From Bacillota bacterium (GTDB lineage: Bacteria; Macinerneyibacteriota; Macinerneyibacteria; Macinerneyibacteriales; DSCS01): DNA of 42,167 nt. This document shows, piece by piece, positions 1 to 9,383 of the stretch (the first letter of the stretch is position 1; each line of letters starts with the position of its first letter). Location of the stretch: assembly GCA_011048995.1 (NCBI GenBank), contig DSCS01000006.1, positions 1 to 42,167 of the forward strand, given 5' to 3'. Under the pieces are notes generated by a model that was not told where the DNA came from, did not search any database, and saw nothing but the letters and a program-made list of their open reading frames with translations. The translations under genes were made by a program, and so were the position numbers.

Positions 1-1049
1 CAACTGTCAAAGTCCTTTTAGTCAATGGGACATTTTTCCCTTTCATCAGCTTTCTCTCTATTTTCGCCAAGGCCTTTATTATCTGGTTCGGCGGGGTTCA
101 GATTTTGAAGCTGCAACTCACAACCGGCCAGTTGGCTGCGTTTCTCATTTTTATTGAAATGTTTTTCAAACCTCTCCGGGAATTAAGCCAGAGTTATAAT
201 ATTTTCCAGGCTGCTATGGCCGCTTCCGAGAAGATCACCTCGATTATGGATGAGCCTGAGTCTGTGGTCTATAGCATTGAGGGGGGGCATCAGGGGCCTT
301 TGGAGGGGACTATCGAGTTTCAAAATGTCTGGTTTGCCTATGATGAGCAGAACTGGGTCTTGAAGGATGTCTCCTTTAAAATCGATGTGGGAGAAACCGT
401 TGCGATCGTCGGGCAGACAGGCTCCGGAAAAACGACGATCATTAATCTCATCGGGCGATTTTATGATATACAGAAGGGGCGGATTCTTATTGACGGCATC
501 GATATCAGAGAGTGGGATATCAGTGCCCTGAGACGGAAAATGGGACTTGTCCTCCAGGATGTCTTTCTCTTTTCAGGAAACGTTCGCGAGAACATCTCTC
601 TCTACAATGATCAGATTTCCATGGATGAAATACAAAAGATCGTACAATTTGTCAATGCCGATAAATTCATTGATAAACTGCCCGAAAAGTATGAGACCTT
701 GATTATGGAACGGGGAAAGGCCTTGTCTGTGGGGCAACGTCAGCTTCTCTCTTTCGCCAGGACATTGACTTATCAGCCCGCTGTCCTGATCCTTGATGAG
801 GCCACGGCAAATATCGATTCGGAAACAGAAAAGTATATACAGGATGCCACGTTGAAGATGACTGAAGGAAGAACATCTATTATTATCGCCCATCGCCTGG
901 CGACCATTAAGCATGCTGACCGTATCATGGTCATTCACCGCGGAAAGCTGCGGGAGTCCGGTACTCATGATGAGCTGATCAATCAAAAAGGGATTTATTA
1001 TGATCTTTATCAGCTTCAGTACAAGGATCAGGAGGCGGCCTCTTCGTAA
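1..1049 (+). CDS. ABC transporter, fused permease/ATP-binding protein (5' end missing)
   Basis: The gene enters from the left edge. Its frame is open from base 3, so the TTG at 105 is not the real start. The first 60 or so codons encode the last hydrophobic helices of an ABC exporter membrane domain. The rest is a complete ATPase domain: Walker A GQTGSGKTT (about 409-435), an Ile-Leu-Gln-type Q-loop (VLQDVFLFS), the signature LSVGQRQ (about 724-745), Walker B VLILDEA with the catalytic Glu, and switch His in IIAHRLAT. This layout is that of half-size exporters of the MsbA/LmrA/MdlB kind, which work as dimers in the inner membrane and export lipids, drugs or peptides. The substrate cannot be told from sequence. 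A second half-transporter gene may lie just upstream, outside the window. The call as an ABC exporter is firm. Confidence 0.95.
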   Translation, partial: TVKVLLVNGTFFPFISFLSIFAKAFIIWFGGVQILKLQLTTGQLAAFLIFIEMFFKPLRELSQSYNIFQAAMAASEKITSIMDEPESVVYSIEGGHQGPLEGTIEFQNVWFAYDEQNWVLKDVSFKIDVGETVAIVGQTGSGKTTIINLIGRFYDIQKGRILIDGIDIREWDISALRRKMGLVLQDVFLFSGNVRENISLYNDQISMDEIQKIVQFVNADKFIDKLPEKYETLIMERGKALSVGQRQLLSFARTLTYQPAVLILDEATANIDSETEKYIQDATLKMTEGRTSIIIAHRLATIKHADRIMVIHRGKLRESGTHDELINQKGIYYDLYQLQYKDQEAASS

Positions 1050-1109
1050 TGAGGCTTGTCTGTTTACTCATTATTTATTGAATCGGCCTTTTTTACGTCG
1101 TATTAGGTA

Positions 1110-1137
1110 TTGAATATTTTCATATTTTTGTTATCAT
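1110..1137 (+). promoter_or_regulatory. Sigma-70-type promoter, predicted leaderless start
   Basis: TTGAAT (1110-1115), a 16-bp spacer and TATCAT (1132-1137) lie just before the ATG at 1144. Only 6 nt separate the -10 box from the start codon, so transcription would begin at about the A of ATG. No Shine-Dalgarno sequence is present. The same geometry recurs at 7864 and 9350. Confidence 0.55.
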
Positions 1138-1143
1138 TTAAAT

Positions 1144-3378
1144 ATGAAGGAAACTCTGAACGGAAATCCGGCGTTACCTATGCTGATCGAAACCACTCAC
1201 TTTTCTGTACAATATTCTTTCTTAAAAGAAATAGAGGCCGATGAAAACAAGACCCTTTTCCTTTCTCCCGGGAAACATCCCCGTCCACTGCAGTCCATCA
1301 AGCGGCTGATCATCAGTCTGCTTTATGAAGAAAACATTTCTTTGAACCAATGGGGGACTATTTTTGAAGAGGGTGGCGATACCCACGGGTTTATTGCCTT
1401 TTGCAGGGATGAACTCGGGATCGGAATGCCGGAAAGCAGCTCCTATTACACGGACAAACCCGGATTGCTGGGAGAAAAAGAGTGGCATTTGCTGGCGGAC
1501 CATCTGAGACCCGCTTTTGAGAAAAAAAAATATCTTGTGATTTTCAATTGGGGAGCCTTGGATCATCTGACTCAATACTTTATTGAGACCTTCTACAAGG
1601 ATATTCCGCTGTTGGTTATTATCTTTTCCGATCAATCCCTTGCTTTTGAACATCAGTCCTATTTACCTGATTTGAAGACAAAAGAGAAAAAACCTCCTGA
1701 AACGTCTCTGTTTGATATCTGGGGGCCGGCTGTCCCAAAAAAGATTGCTTCAACGGTACCCGCCGGAAATGAAGGGTATTCCTTTGGAGAATACACTCTC
1801 TTTTTCAGCGGTGGCAGTCTGAATGACGCGAAAGCGGGTTCTTCCATCTTGTCCGCTGTCAAAAATGAAAAGCAAGGGTATTATGACTGGCATGATCTCT
1901 ATTCTCTTCAAAAAGGACAGTTTGATTCAGCGACCCGGCATCAATATTTGAAAAAGATGAAGAAGAAACTGGATTCGAGTTTGAATCTTGATGCTTCAAT
2001 ATTTATACATCTGGAGCTTGCCGCTCTTGCTTCTGATGAATCGGAACGCCTGCTTCTTTATACCAGGGGACTTCTCCCCCTGTATGATGCTATACAGAGT
2101 TGGGAGAAGGGAGAAGAAGCTGTGCACTCTTTCAGTCCGGATCTGCTCTCTCCTCGTGAAAGAACCTATCTTCTCTATTATAAATACTACTTTGAAGTCA
2201 AACTTCAGGGTGGAGAGGACAACGGCCCAAAAATAAAAGAACTTTTCGATCTTTGCCAAAAAGAGAAATGGGCTCCGGAGTATTATGACATTCTCAGTCT
2301 TTTGTGCTACATCGCTTATATGAATTCAGATTATGATACTGTTCAAAAAAAAGCCCAATTGCTTTTGGACAGCTCTTTTGAACCCCGGAATCCGGCCCGG
2401 GATGTGGAGGCCCTGAACCTTTTGGGGGCGGTCGAACAGAATACGGGGGATCCGAAGTCGGCATTGCGTTTTTATAAAAAAGCCTATGATATCGCTGAAA
2501 AAAATAGGTTAGTCTATCGGAAAATTATGATGAACTCCAATATCGGGCTCTATTATACAGAGATGTCTCAGCCGGATAAAGCGCTTCAATACCTCAAAGG
2601 AGCTCTGTATGGCGCCCTCAGGTCAAATATTAAGATGGTATTGGGAAATGCTTACGGCAATATCGGCCTTGTCTACAAAATCAATGAAGAGCATCAAAGC
2701 GCATTGGATTATTTTACTAAAGCCCTGAATATCTTTAAACGTATTCAATACAAAAGGGGAATGTATATTGCTTACGAAAGCCTGGCTTCGACATACTATC
2801 TTTTGGGAGATGGGAAAAGCGCTCTTCTTTATTATGCGGCTCTGGAAAAGATGCTGAAGGAATGGGGAGAAAAAAGACTATTGGCTTCTGCTTGGGCTAA
2901 TTTCGGCCGAGTCTGGCTGCACTTAAGGTATAATGGGGAAAAAGCGGCACAATATCTTACTCAATCCATTGAGACAGCTATGGAGATCGGTGTATGGGAT
3001 TGGGCTGATGAGATTCCCTATCTTATGGATGCATGGCTTTTAGAGAATAATAAAGTTAAGGCAAAAGAAGCCTTTCAACTTGTGCGGCCGCATTGGGATG
3101 ATGGAGTGATATCAGATGAATTGCGCGACAGCATTAAGCTCAGGCTTCTTGGCATTAAAGCGCTGGAACAAGGATCTCATGCAAAAGAGGAATTGCTCAA
3201 GGAGACAGAACAACTTTCAGAAAATGATTCTCTTTTCTGGGACTATCAGTTTATGTTACAAATGCTTTTTGATGCCTCAACTCTTCCCCTGAAAACCCTT
3301 CAGGCACATTTCGATCAGAACCCTTCACCGGAATCCCGATATCGGTCTTATCTTTTAAAGAAGAAAAAAGAAACATAA
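1144..3378 (+). CDS. TPR-repeat protein with an N-terminal ATPase-like region
   Basis: A 744-residue soluble protein with no signal peptide. Residues about 415-610 hold at least five tetratricopeptide repeats, recognisable by the pattern A/G-x3-N-x-G-x2-Y ... A-L-x-Y/F-x-K-A (for example NIGLVYKIN followed by ALDYFTKALNIF). Such repeats bind partner proteins. The first 180 residues alternate predicted strands and helices (YLVIFNWGALDHL, LLVIIFSDQ) and recall the Walker B region of STAND/AAA-type signalling ATPases, but no P-loop is visible, so this part is probably degenerate. The start ATG lacks a ribosome-binding site and sits at the predicted transcription start. The gene converges with the kinase/cyclase gene, leaving only 4 bp between stop codons. 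That protein also has ATPase-like and TPR regions, so the two may be related or act together; this is inference. Confidence 0.75.
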   Translation: MKETLNGNPALPMLIETTHFSVQYSFLKEIEADENKTLFLSPGKHPRPLQSIKRLIISLLYEENISLNQWGTIFEEGGDTHGFIAFCRDELGIGMPESSSYYTDKPGLLGEKEWHLLADHLRPAFEKKKYLVIFNWGALDHLTQYFIETFYKDIPLLVIIFSDQSLAFEHQSYLPDLKTKEKKPPETSLFDIWGPAVPKKIASTVPAGNEGYSFGEYTLFFSGGSLNDAKAGSSILSAVKNEKQGYYDWHDLYSLQKGQFDSATRHQYLKKMKKKLDSSLNLDASIFIHLELAALASDESERLLLYTRGLLPLYDAIQSWEKGEEAVHSFSPDLLSPRERTYLLYYKYYFEVKLQGGEDNGPKIKELFDLCQKEKWAPEYYDILSLLCYIAYMNSDYDTVQKKAQLLLDSSFEPRNPARDVEALNLLGAVEQNTGDPKSALRFYKKAYDIAEKNRLVYRKIMMNSNIGLYYTEMSQPDKALQYLKGALYGALRSNIKMVLGNAYGNIGLVYKINEEHQSALDYFTKALNIFKRIQYKRGMYIAYESLASTYYLLGDGKSALLYYAALEKMLKEWGEKRLLASAWANFGRVWLHLRYNGEKAAQYLTQSIETAMEIGVWDWADEIPYLMDAWLLENNKVKAKEAFQLVRPHWDDGVISDELRDSIKLRLLGIKALEQGSHAKEELLKETEQLSENDSLFWDYQFMLQMLFDASTLPLKTLQAHFDQNPSPESRYRSYLLKKKKET

Positions 3379-3382
3379 CCGT

Positions 3383-6300
3383 TTAACTGCGTAAAGAAGC
3401 GTGGGTCGTAACAATCGTGTTTTTTCCCATCTCTTTGGCCTGCAGCAGACAATGATCTGCTTTTTGTATCAGTTCCTCAATGAGACGGGAATCTGTGGGA
3501 TAATGAGAGAGTCCGATACTGATCGTGATTTTTCTGATCAACCCCATGAGCTGAGCATGTTCGACCTGTTCTCTTATACGGTTGGCGATCAGGCGCCCGT
3601 TCGAAAGGGTCGTGTTGGGGAGAGCGACAATAAATTCATCTCCGCCGTATCGTCCGGCCAGGTCATAACTCCGGATTGTCTTCGAGATAAGTCCTGCAAT
3701 TTCACGCAAAATGGCATCGCCTCTTTGATGGCCGAAGGTATCGTTGATCCCTTTATAGTTATCAATATCGATCATAAGAAGCGAGAGGGGAAGGGGCTGC
3801 CGTTCTCCTTCACTGAAAATCAGTCCTTTCATTTTTTGCAAAAAGACATCTTTGAAATAAAGCTCTGTCAAAGGATCCCGCATGTATTTATCTTCAGAAA
3901 GGCGGTTTTGCCAATATTCGTTTAAAAAGAGTAAAAGCGTATTCAGAGTATCCCGGTTATATTTCACATTGACGTCATGGGAGCGGTCGAAATAAAGAAA
4001 AGCTTCTAAATAATTCATTTGATTGAAATCTGTTTTTTTTGCGCGTTTCGTTTTTTCTTTGGCACGGCTCCAGATCTTTTTATTGATAAGAGGAAGCATG
4101 AGAATATTTTTGATTTCAGGATGTTTGACAGTTTTTATAAAGGAGGAATCTTTGAGGTGTGAAATATATTTGTCATAAAGAGACGGTACTCCGGGGGGGA
4201 AGACTCCGGGCCGGTTGATAAAAAAAGACTCTTCTTTCAGCTGGCCGAAATGGTTTCTCACAAATAATCCGCGGTCAAAGTGGAAAAAACGGGCAAAAAG
4301 AGAAAGAAAAGATTTGAAAAAATCACTTTGGCTGAGGTTTTTTCCGGACAATTCTTTGATATCCTCAATCAATAAACTAAAGTCTTTGACGTGGAGAGCC
4401 GGGCGATTCCGGTTTTTAAATAATCGGTCGTATTCCTCAGGAAAATCCTTTTGGATGTTCTGACAAATCGGGTTGTTTTCCCTGAAAGAGGGCGGGATCA
4501 TTTTCAAGGTCTCTTTAATACGGGAAAGCTCGCATAAGTAAGTGGAGTCTCCCAAACTTTTCAGAGCTTTTGCCAGGTGCAGCCTGACTGCGGCATTAAT
4601 GAAGGGAAAAGATGAATTGTCATAAAAAAAACGGATATAACGCACAATTTTATCCGGTCTCTTATGAAAAAGGGTGTTATTCTCCAATTGATGCCAGACT
4701 CTGAGATCACTGACAGTTTTTATGCTGCCCTGTTTTGATTGATGTTCAATAAAGAAGCGGGTGGCCGATTTGATCTCGCTGTAAGGTAATATCCATGCGG
4801 CGGTCCCATAGAGGAAATCTTTAATGGTAGTGAAAGATGCGGCTCCGGCTGTTGAAAGGATTTGCGGGAGGTCGTTCAAAAAACCTTGGTGAATATCCCC
4901 GAGAAGAAGCTGCGATTTTTTGATAAAGATCTGCCGCATAGCTGTCGCATCAGATGCTTGAAATCCTTCTATTTTTTCCTTTTGTATCATAGTGTTCAGA
5001 GACTTAAGATCATCCATTTTTTTCAACGCAAGAAGACTATCTGCTAATGATATGTAGAGACTATAGCGGTATTGGATGACAAAGGCATCCTCCGTATTCA
5101 GCTGATTGATGAAATGCTCGTATTTATGATACAGAGCGTAGGCCTCTTCCGGAGGGACTGTATTGACCAGATTCAAAATGATTAAAATCTTATTCCTTGT
5201 ATTTTCTGTGAATTCTGCGAATTTTAGACCCTGATAGTAATAAACAGCTCTTTGCTGGGTATCGGGTTCATTCACGGCCAGATTATTATAAGCAATCATC
5301 AGATAGTAGAAATCTTGAAGAGTTTCCGCTTCCTGAAGGGCCAATTGAAAAGAATGACGGCTCTGTGCAGAATCTCCTTTAAGATGATAATAGTATCCGT
5401 AATAGCTATGGGCCATATAGCGGAAGCGCGGATTATCAAGCTGTTCAGTTCTATGGAGATAGACCTCAATAATCCTTTTGTAAGCCGTCAGGTTTCCCCT
5501 GTGTTCGTAATAAAACGCATAATAGGTGATCAATTTCATCCCGATATTGTCCGGGTCATCGGGCTGCTCTTTCTGAATTATTTGTGAAAGAGAGCGGCAT
5601 AAGCGGATCATTGTGTCAATGTCCTGAATGGAGTAGAAGTATTGGATCTCCGCAAGATATGCTTTAATCGCAAACTGGAAATCCACTTCGGGGATAAGCT
5701 TTTTCATCTCTTCAATGACGGGTTTCATTTCCCCGGCCCGGCTCAGGGTTAAAAGATTTTCCACGACCTCATGCAGGAGAGTCATGCGGATGTCGGGGTT
5801 CAAATGCGTTGTTTTAGCCATTTTTTTCAAGTTGGTCAGACGAATTTCCTCTTTGAGGTCATCGGCAAAGGAGATGTAAGCTAAATGGATGATTTGAGCT
5901 GTACGGGGGGGATAAGTGTCCGATGTCTTTTTGATTTCTGAATAAAGTTTTTTAATATACCAAGACAAATTGTTTTTTAACAAGGCAGAGGAAGCCTCTT
6001 TATGAACAAAAAAACAGCGGAAGAGATAGTTCATGGCCTTTTCAACATCGCCTGACCGTCCGTAATTGATAATCAAAGCGATTTTTTCCTGAGGGGAAAG
6101 CTCCGTTTCGTGTTTTTCATACAAAGCCGCTGCTTTCACGGCCAAGTGTTTTTGCTGTCCCTCAGACAATTTTTTGATCTCATTACGGATACGGGTGAAA
6201 AGGTTTTGATCGGCCAAATGGACTGTTTTTTCAGCCCCGGGAATGAAGACTCCTTCAATAATGAGATTTTGGAACAGACGTTGAAATTTTTTTCCGGCTA

Positions 6301-7795
6301 ATTCGGAAAAATAGGAAATGCGCATCGGGTTGTCCAAATAGACGGCCTGATAAAGAAGTTCTTTCAAAGCGGGATCAGACAACAGGGAATCATAAAACAA
6401 AGATCTGTTTTTTTCGGGGTCAAAAGTGGCAATAAGACGGATCAGCTCTTCATAAGGGGCTGAGAGGTCCATGTACATCAAAAAGCGCATTGCCGGGATG
6501 ATATCGATCTGCTTTATGGAACATAAATGAGAAAATTCAAGCCCTGTTAGTTCACTCATAAGATAGCGGTTGAGCGTCGAACAATAGGCCTCTTTGAATT
6601 CAGGAGTTGCAGGATGTGTGAAATCTTCGATAACTATCCAATTTTTTCCCGCGGATTCTTTGTAGAATTCTCGATTGATATTGTCATTAATGAAAAAAAC
6701 CAAATTCTTTCCTGCATGATTCTTGAGGATCTCAGAAAGGACTTCTTTACTGAAAGAATCGGCTGTGCGGATATTACGGATGATGACTGCTGTTTTTCCA
6801 GAAGCGTTGAGTCCTTCCAGAAGTCTCTCGACGATAAAACGAGCATACTTATTATGGATGTTTGAAAAAGAGTCATAGGTTATTTTTTTTAAGCTGTCTT
6901 GCAGGTTTTGATCTGCCGTGAAAATGGTTTTCAATACAGGGTCATGGAGCAGGGCAAAATAGAATTCCCGCGCAAAAGAGTGGGGGTCTCCATTCACAAA
7001 GATTTCTTTGACGTGAAGGCCGTTAATGCCCAGCCGTGGCTTAACGGATTGCATGGCCAGAGGGAAGTACTCTTCGCTGAAATTCACCATGTTATAAAGA
7101 GTAAAAGGGAAGTTCTCTTTATTGAAGGCTCTGAGATGCTCATAAAGATTATCTAAAGAGGGCTCGATCAAAGCCGGCGAAAATCCCAGCCGGCGTATGC
7201 TTTTGAGAAGTGTCAGCCCGATCTCCTCTTTGCTGATATGAGCCCGGAAATCATCCACAGAAAAGTGAAATGTTTCCTGCATCATAGCCTTAAACTCCCG
7301 GATCTCATCCTCAATATGGCCATGAGGGAAAAAGTCGATAAAGATGATCTCCTTGTCAAAAGAGATGATAATATTACCAGGAGAGAGGTCTCCGTGCCAA
7401 AAACCGTTGTAATGCAGCCATTGGACAGCGATTGTGATCTGTTCTAATATATTTTTCTTTTCATTTTTGTCCGTAAAAAGATAATTGTTTAACGTCAACC
7501 CATCGACAAATTCCATAGTGTAATAGAAGTAATCACCGTTAAAGGGGGTGTCATCCAAAAGAAAGACACGTGAAAAATCATAATATTTGGCTGTACATGT
7601 CAATGTGACCGAACGCGCATAGAGAAATTCCTGAAAAAAAGAATCCTTATTTTTGCCGTGTTTATCAGAATCAAAGAGTTTCAAGGCTTTGATCGGGGCG
7701 GCTTTGTCGTATAAGTCACGGACCTGATAAATGATACCGTACTCACCTGTTCCGATTTCTTTGATGATTTCGTATCGACCGTTGATTGATTTCAT
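3383..7795 (-). CDS. Multidomain signalling protein: Ser/Thr-kinase-like, degenerate ATPase, TPR, GAF, GGDEF diguanylate cyclase
   Basis: A 1470-residue cytoplasmic protein. Residues 8-220 are kinase-like: glycine loop IGTGEYG (14-20), ATP-binding Lys39 in ALK, catalytic loop HGDLSPGN (134-141; His-Gly-Asp replaces the usual His-Arg-Asp) and Asp154 in DFF in place of DFG. The key Lys, Asp, Asn and Asp are kept, so activity is possible. Residues about 260-560 resemble the STAND/AAA ATPase region of large bacterial kinases but lack a clear P-loop. A helical TPR-like region follows to about 1120, then a GAF-like domain (about 1140-1300). The C-terminus is a diguanylate cyclase with intact GGDEF (1384-1388) and, exactly five residues before it, an RSYD (1375-1378) matching the RxxD product-inhibition site. 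It should make c-di-GMP from GTP. The kinase-to-cyclase architecture parallels known kinase/ATPase/GAF/histidine-kinase proteins with the output domain exchanged. The individual domain calls are firm at both ends and tentative in the middle. Confidence 0.9.
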   Translation of the reverse strand: MKSINGRYEIIKEIGTGEYGIIYQVRDLYDKAAPIKALKLFDSDKHGKNKDSFFQEFLYARSVTLTCTAKYYDFSRVFLLDDTPFNGDYFYYTMEFVDGLTLNNYLFTDKNEKKNILEQITIAVQWLHYNGFWHGDLSPGNIIISFDKEIIFIDFFPHGHIEDEIREFKAMMQETFHFSVDDFRAHISKEEIGLTLLKSIRRLGFSPALIEPSLDNLYEHLRAFNKENFPFTLYNMVNFSEEYFPLAMQSVKPRLGINGLHVKEIFVNGDPHSFAREFYFALLHDPVLKTIFTADQNLQDSLKKITYDSFSNIHNKYARFIVERLLEGLNASGKTAVIIRNIRTADSFSKEVLSEILKNHAGKNLVFFINDNINREFYKESAGKNWIVIEDFTHPATPEFKEAYCSTLNRYLMSELTGLEFSHLCSIKQIDIIPAMRFLMYMDLSAPYEELIRLIATFDPEKNRSLFYDSLLSDPALKELLYQAVYLDNPMRISYFSELAGKKFQRLFQNLIIEGVFIPGAEKTVHLADQNLFTRIRNEIKKLSEGQQKHLAVKAAALYEKHETELSPQEKIALIINYGRSGDVEKAMNYLFRCFFVHKEASSALLKNNLSWYIKKLYSEIKKTSDTYPPRTAQIIHLAYISFADDLKEEIRLTNLKKMAKTTHLNPDIRMTLLHEVVENLLTLSRAGEMKPVIEEMKKLIPEVDFQFAIKAYLAEIQYFYSIQDIDTMIRLCRSLSQIIQKEQPDDPDNIGMKLITYYAFYYEHRGNLTAYKRIIEVYLHRTEQLDNPRFRYMAHSYYGYYYHLKGDSAQSRHSFQLALQEAETLQDFYYLMIAYNNLAVNEPDTQQRAVYYYQGLKFAEFTENTRNKILIILNLVNTVPPEEAYALYHKYEHFINQLNTEDAFVIQYRYSLYISLADSLLALKKMDDLKSLNTMIQKEKIEGFQASDATAMRQIFIKKSQLLLGDIHQGFLNDLPQILSTAGAASFTTIKDFLYGTAAWILPYSEIKSATRFFIEHQSKQGSIKTVSDLRVWHQLENNTLFHKRPDKIVRYIRFFYDNSSFPFINAAVRLHLAKALKSLGDSTYLCELSRIKETLKMIPPSFRENNPICQNIQKDFPEEYDRLFKNRNRPALHVKDFSLLIEDIKELSGKNLSQSDFFKSFLSLFARFFHFDRGLFVRNHFGQLKEESFFINRPGVFPPGVPSLYDKYISHLKDSSFIKTVKHPEIKNILMLPLINKKIWSRAKEKTKRAKKTDFNQMNYLEAFLYFDRSHDVNVKYNRDTLNTLLLFLNEYWQNRLSEDKYMRDPLTELYFKDVFLQKMKGLIFSEGERQPLPLSLLMIDIDNYKGINDTFGHQRGDAILREIAGLISKTIRSYDLAGRYGGDEFIVALPNTTLSNGRLIANRIREQVEHAQLMGLIRKITISIGLSHYPTDSRLIEELIQKADHCLLQAKEMGKNTIVTTHASLRS

Positions 7796-7804
7796 CCTGC
7801 TTTT

Positions 7805-7832
7805 ATTCTATCTCTTTCCGGGTCAATATCAA
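7805..7832 (-). promoter_or_regulatory. Promoter of the kinase/cyclase gene
   Basis: Read on the minus strand: TTGATA (7827-7832), 16-bp spacer, TAGAAT (7805-7810), then 9 nt to the ATG at 7795. The predicted leader is at most 2-3 nt, so this mRNA is close to leaderless. No strong Shine-Dalgarno sequence is seen. Confidence 0.5.
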
Positions 7833-7863
7833 GGAGTAAAAATTTCGCTATCCTAAATTATTG

Positions 7864-7891
7864 TTGACCTTTCTCTCCGGTCCTCTATAAT
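7864..7891 (+). promoter_or_regulatory. Promoter of the MATE gene, predicted leaderless start
   Basis: TTGACC (7864-7869), 16-bp spacer, perfect TATAAT (7886-7891), then 6 nt to the GTG start at 7898. The expected transcription start coincides with the G of GTG. There is no ribosome-binding site. Confidence 0.7.
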
Positions 7892-7897
7892 TCGGGT

Positions 7898-9334
7898 GTG
7901 GAACGATTACAAAAACGACATGAAACCGATTTGACAAAAGGCCCTATTCTTAAGACTTTGATCGCCCTTTCTCTTCCTATAATGCTTTCAAATTTTATGC
8001 AGACGCTTTATAATCTGACAGATATGTTTTGGCTGGGTAAGCTGGGGGAGGCGGCCCGAAACTCAGTGGCGGTGGTGGGAATGGCGTTCCCCCTGGTCTT
8101 TTTCTTCTCTTCATTCGGAATCGGTTTCGCCGTCGCCGGAACAGCTCTTATCGCCCGGTTTAAGGGTGCCGACCAAGAGTATCGCATCAGAAGGGTTGTC
8201 GCCCATCTTGTATGGATCGTGGCCCTGTTTTCCCTGGTCTTTGTCCTTTTAGGGACCTTTTTTTTGAATGACATCCTTAAAATCCTTTCCACACCCCCGG
8301 AGATCATGGATTTAGCTAAACAATATATCAGTGTCATCCTTCTGGGTGTTCCCTTTATGTATCTTGTCGTATTTTTCCAAAGCATTGCCCACGGATTAGG
8401 CGACACTGTCAACCCGATGAAAGTACAGATAATCTCTGTCGTCTTGAATGTGGTCATTGATCCTCTTTTTATTTTCGGCTGGAGTTTTATCCCGGGGGGA
8501 GGCGTTTTGGGAGCGGCTTATGCGACTTTTCTTGCCCGATTCGTCGGCGCGCTTTTAGCATTGCTTTATATGTTCCGGGTGCATGGCCGCCATATCCCAG
8601 GGCGCAGCGAGATGAAGCCTCAAAAAGAAATGACAGGCTGGATTCTCCGCATCAGTATTCCGGCTTCGTTAGCCCAATCTATGACCAGTTTCGGATTTTT
8701 ATTTCTTCAGGGTTTCGTGAATTCTTTTGGAACGGCTGTCATTACCATTCACTCCATAGGAAACCGGATGACCGGGTTTTTTATGATGCCGGCCATGGGG
8801 ATCAGCAATGCTTTAACGGCCGTCGTGGGGCAGAATTTAGGTGCCGGGAACCTGAAAAGAGCCATAAAAAGTTTTCACCGTGCGACAGCTCTGGTCATGG
8901 TTATCATGGGGACAGGAGCGCTGATCATCTTCTTTTTCGGCTCAGCCCTCACACGTTTTTTCATCAATGATCCGACGGTTGTTGATATCGGTGTCAGGAT
9001 GTTCAAAATCACCTCCGTTGCTTCTTTCATCTTCGGTGCTGTTTTCATGTTTATCGGGCTTTTCAACGGCGCCGGAAAAACAGGCGCCGTATTTCTCTTT
9101 AATGTGGGCCGATTATGGCTTTTCCGAATTCCGTTTGTCTATTTGCTTTCCGGCCGTATCAATGCTCCTGAAACAGGATTGATGGCTGTTGTCCTGGATC
9201 AAATCGCCCGGCCCTTGGCCAAGCACCCCTATGATGCTCTTTGGTGGTCTATGGTTATCAGCAATTTCCTGGCGGCTTTATGGGCCTTCATCATCTATAA
9301 ACGCGGGCATTGGAAAAAAATGCGAATTTCATAA
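7898..9334 (+). CDS. MATE family multidrug/toxin efflux protein
   Basis: A 478-residue polytopic membrane protein with about twelve hydrophobic helices and the hallmarks of the DinF/NorM-like MATE branch: an N-terminal PIMLSNFMQTLYNLTDMFWLG-like segment (residues about 28-48), VNPMKVQII in the loop after helix 4, and MGISNALTAVVGQNLGAG near residue 300. MATE proteins expel cationic drugs and metabolites in exchange for Na+ or H+. The start is GTG at 7898, chosen because the protein begins with the usual charged segment before helix 1 and because the promoter ends 6 nt upstream. The gene appears to be transcribed alone and is divergent from the kinase/cyclase gene. The substrate is unknown. 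Confidence 0.92.
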   Translation: MERLQKRHETDLTKGPILKTLIALSLPIMLSNFMQTLYNLTDMFWLGKLGEAARNSVAVVGMAFPLVFFFSSFGIGFAVAGTALIARFKGADQEYRIRRVVAHLVWIVALFSLVFVLLGTFFLNDILKILSTPPEIMDLAKQYISVILLGVPFMYLVVFFQSIAHGLGDTVNPMKVQIISVVLNVVIDPLFIFGWSFIPGGGVLGAAYATFLARFVGALLALLYMFRVHGRHIPGRSEMKPQKEMTGWILRISIPASLAQSMTSFGFLFLQGFVNSFGTAVITIHSIGNRMTGFFMMPAMGISNALTAVVGQNLGAGNLKRAIKSFHRATALVMVIMGTGALIIFFFGSALTRFFINDPTVVDIGVRMFKITSVASFIFGAVFMFIGLFNGAGKTGAVFLFNVGRLWLFRIPFVYLLSGRINAPETGLMAVVLDQIARPLAKHPYDALWWSMVISNFLAALWAFIIYKRGHWKKMRIS

Positions 9335-9349
9335 AACCGATTCTTCTCC

Positions 9350-9377
9350 TTGTCAAAAGAGACACCTTTGTTATAAT
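9350..9377 (+). promoter_or_regulatory. Promoter of the DUF2225-HIT-aldolase operon, predicted leaderless start
   Basis: TTGTCA (9350-9355), 16-bp spacer, perfect TATAAT (9372-9377), 6 nt, then ATG at 9384. The geometry is identical to that of the MATE promoter. The first gene has no Shine-Dalgarno sequence, whereas the aldolase and outer-membrane genes downstream in the operon have strong ones. Confidence 0.7.
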
Positions 9378-9383
9378 GGACTT

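Noticed and set aside
3401-7447. Several plus-strand open frames opposite the kinase/cyclase gene
   Set aside because: They lack ribosome-binding sites and family motifs and are antisense shadows of the minus-strand gene.
9189-9383. Upstream extension of the DUF2225 gene into the MATE gene
   Set aside because: The extra residues are an out-of-frame reading of MATE codons, and the promoter lies at 9350-9377.
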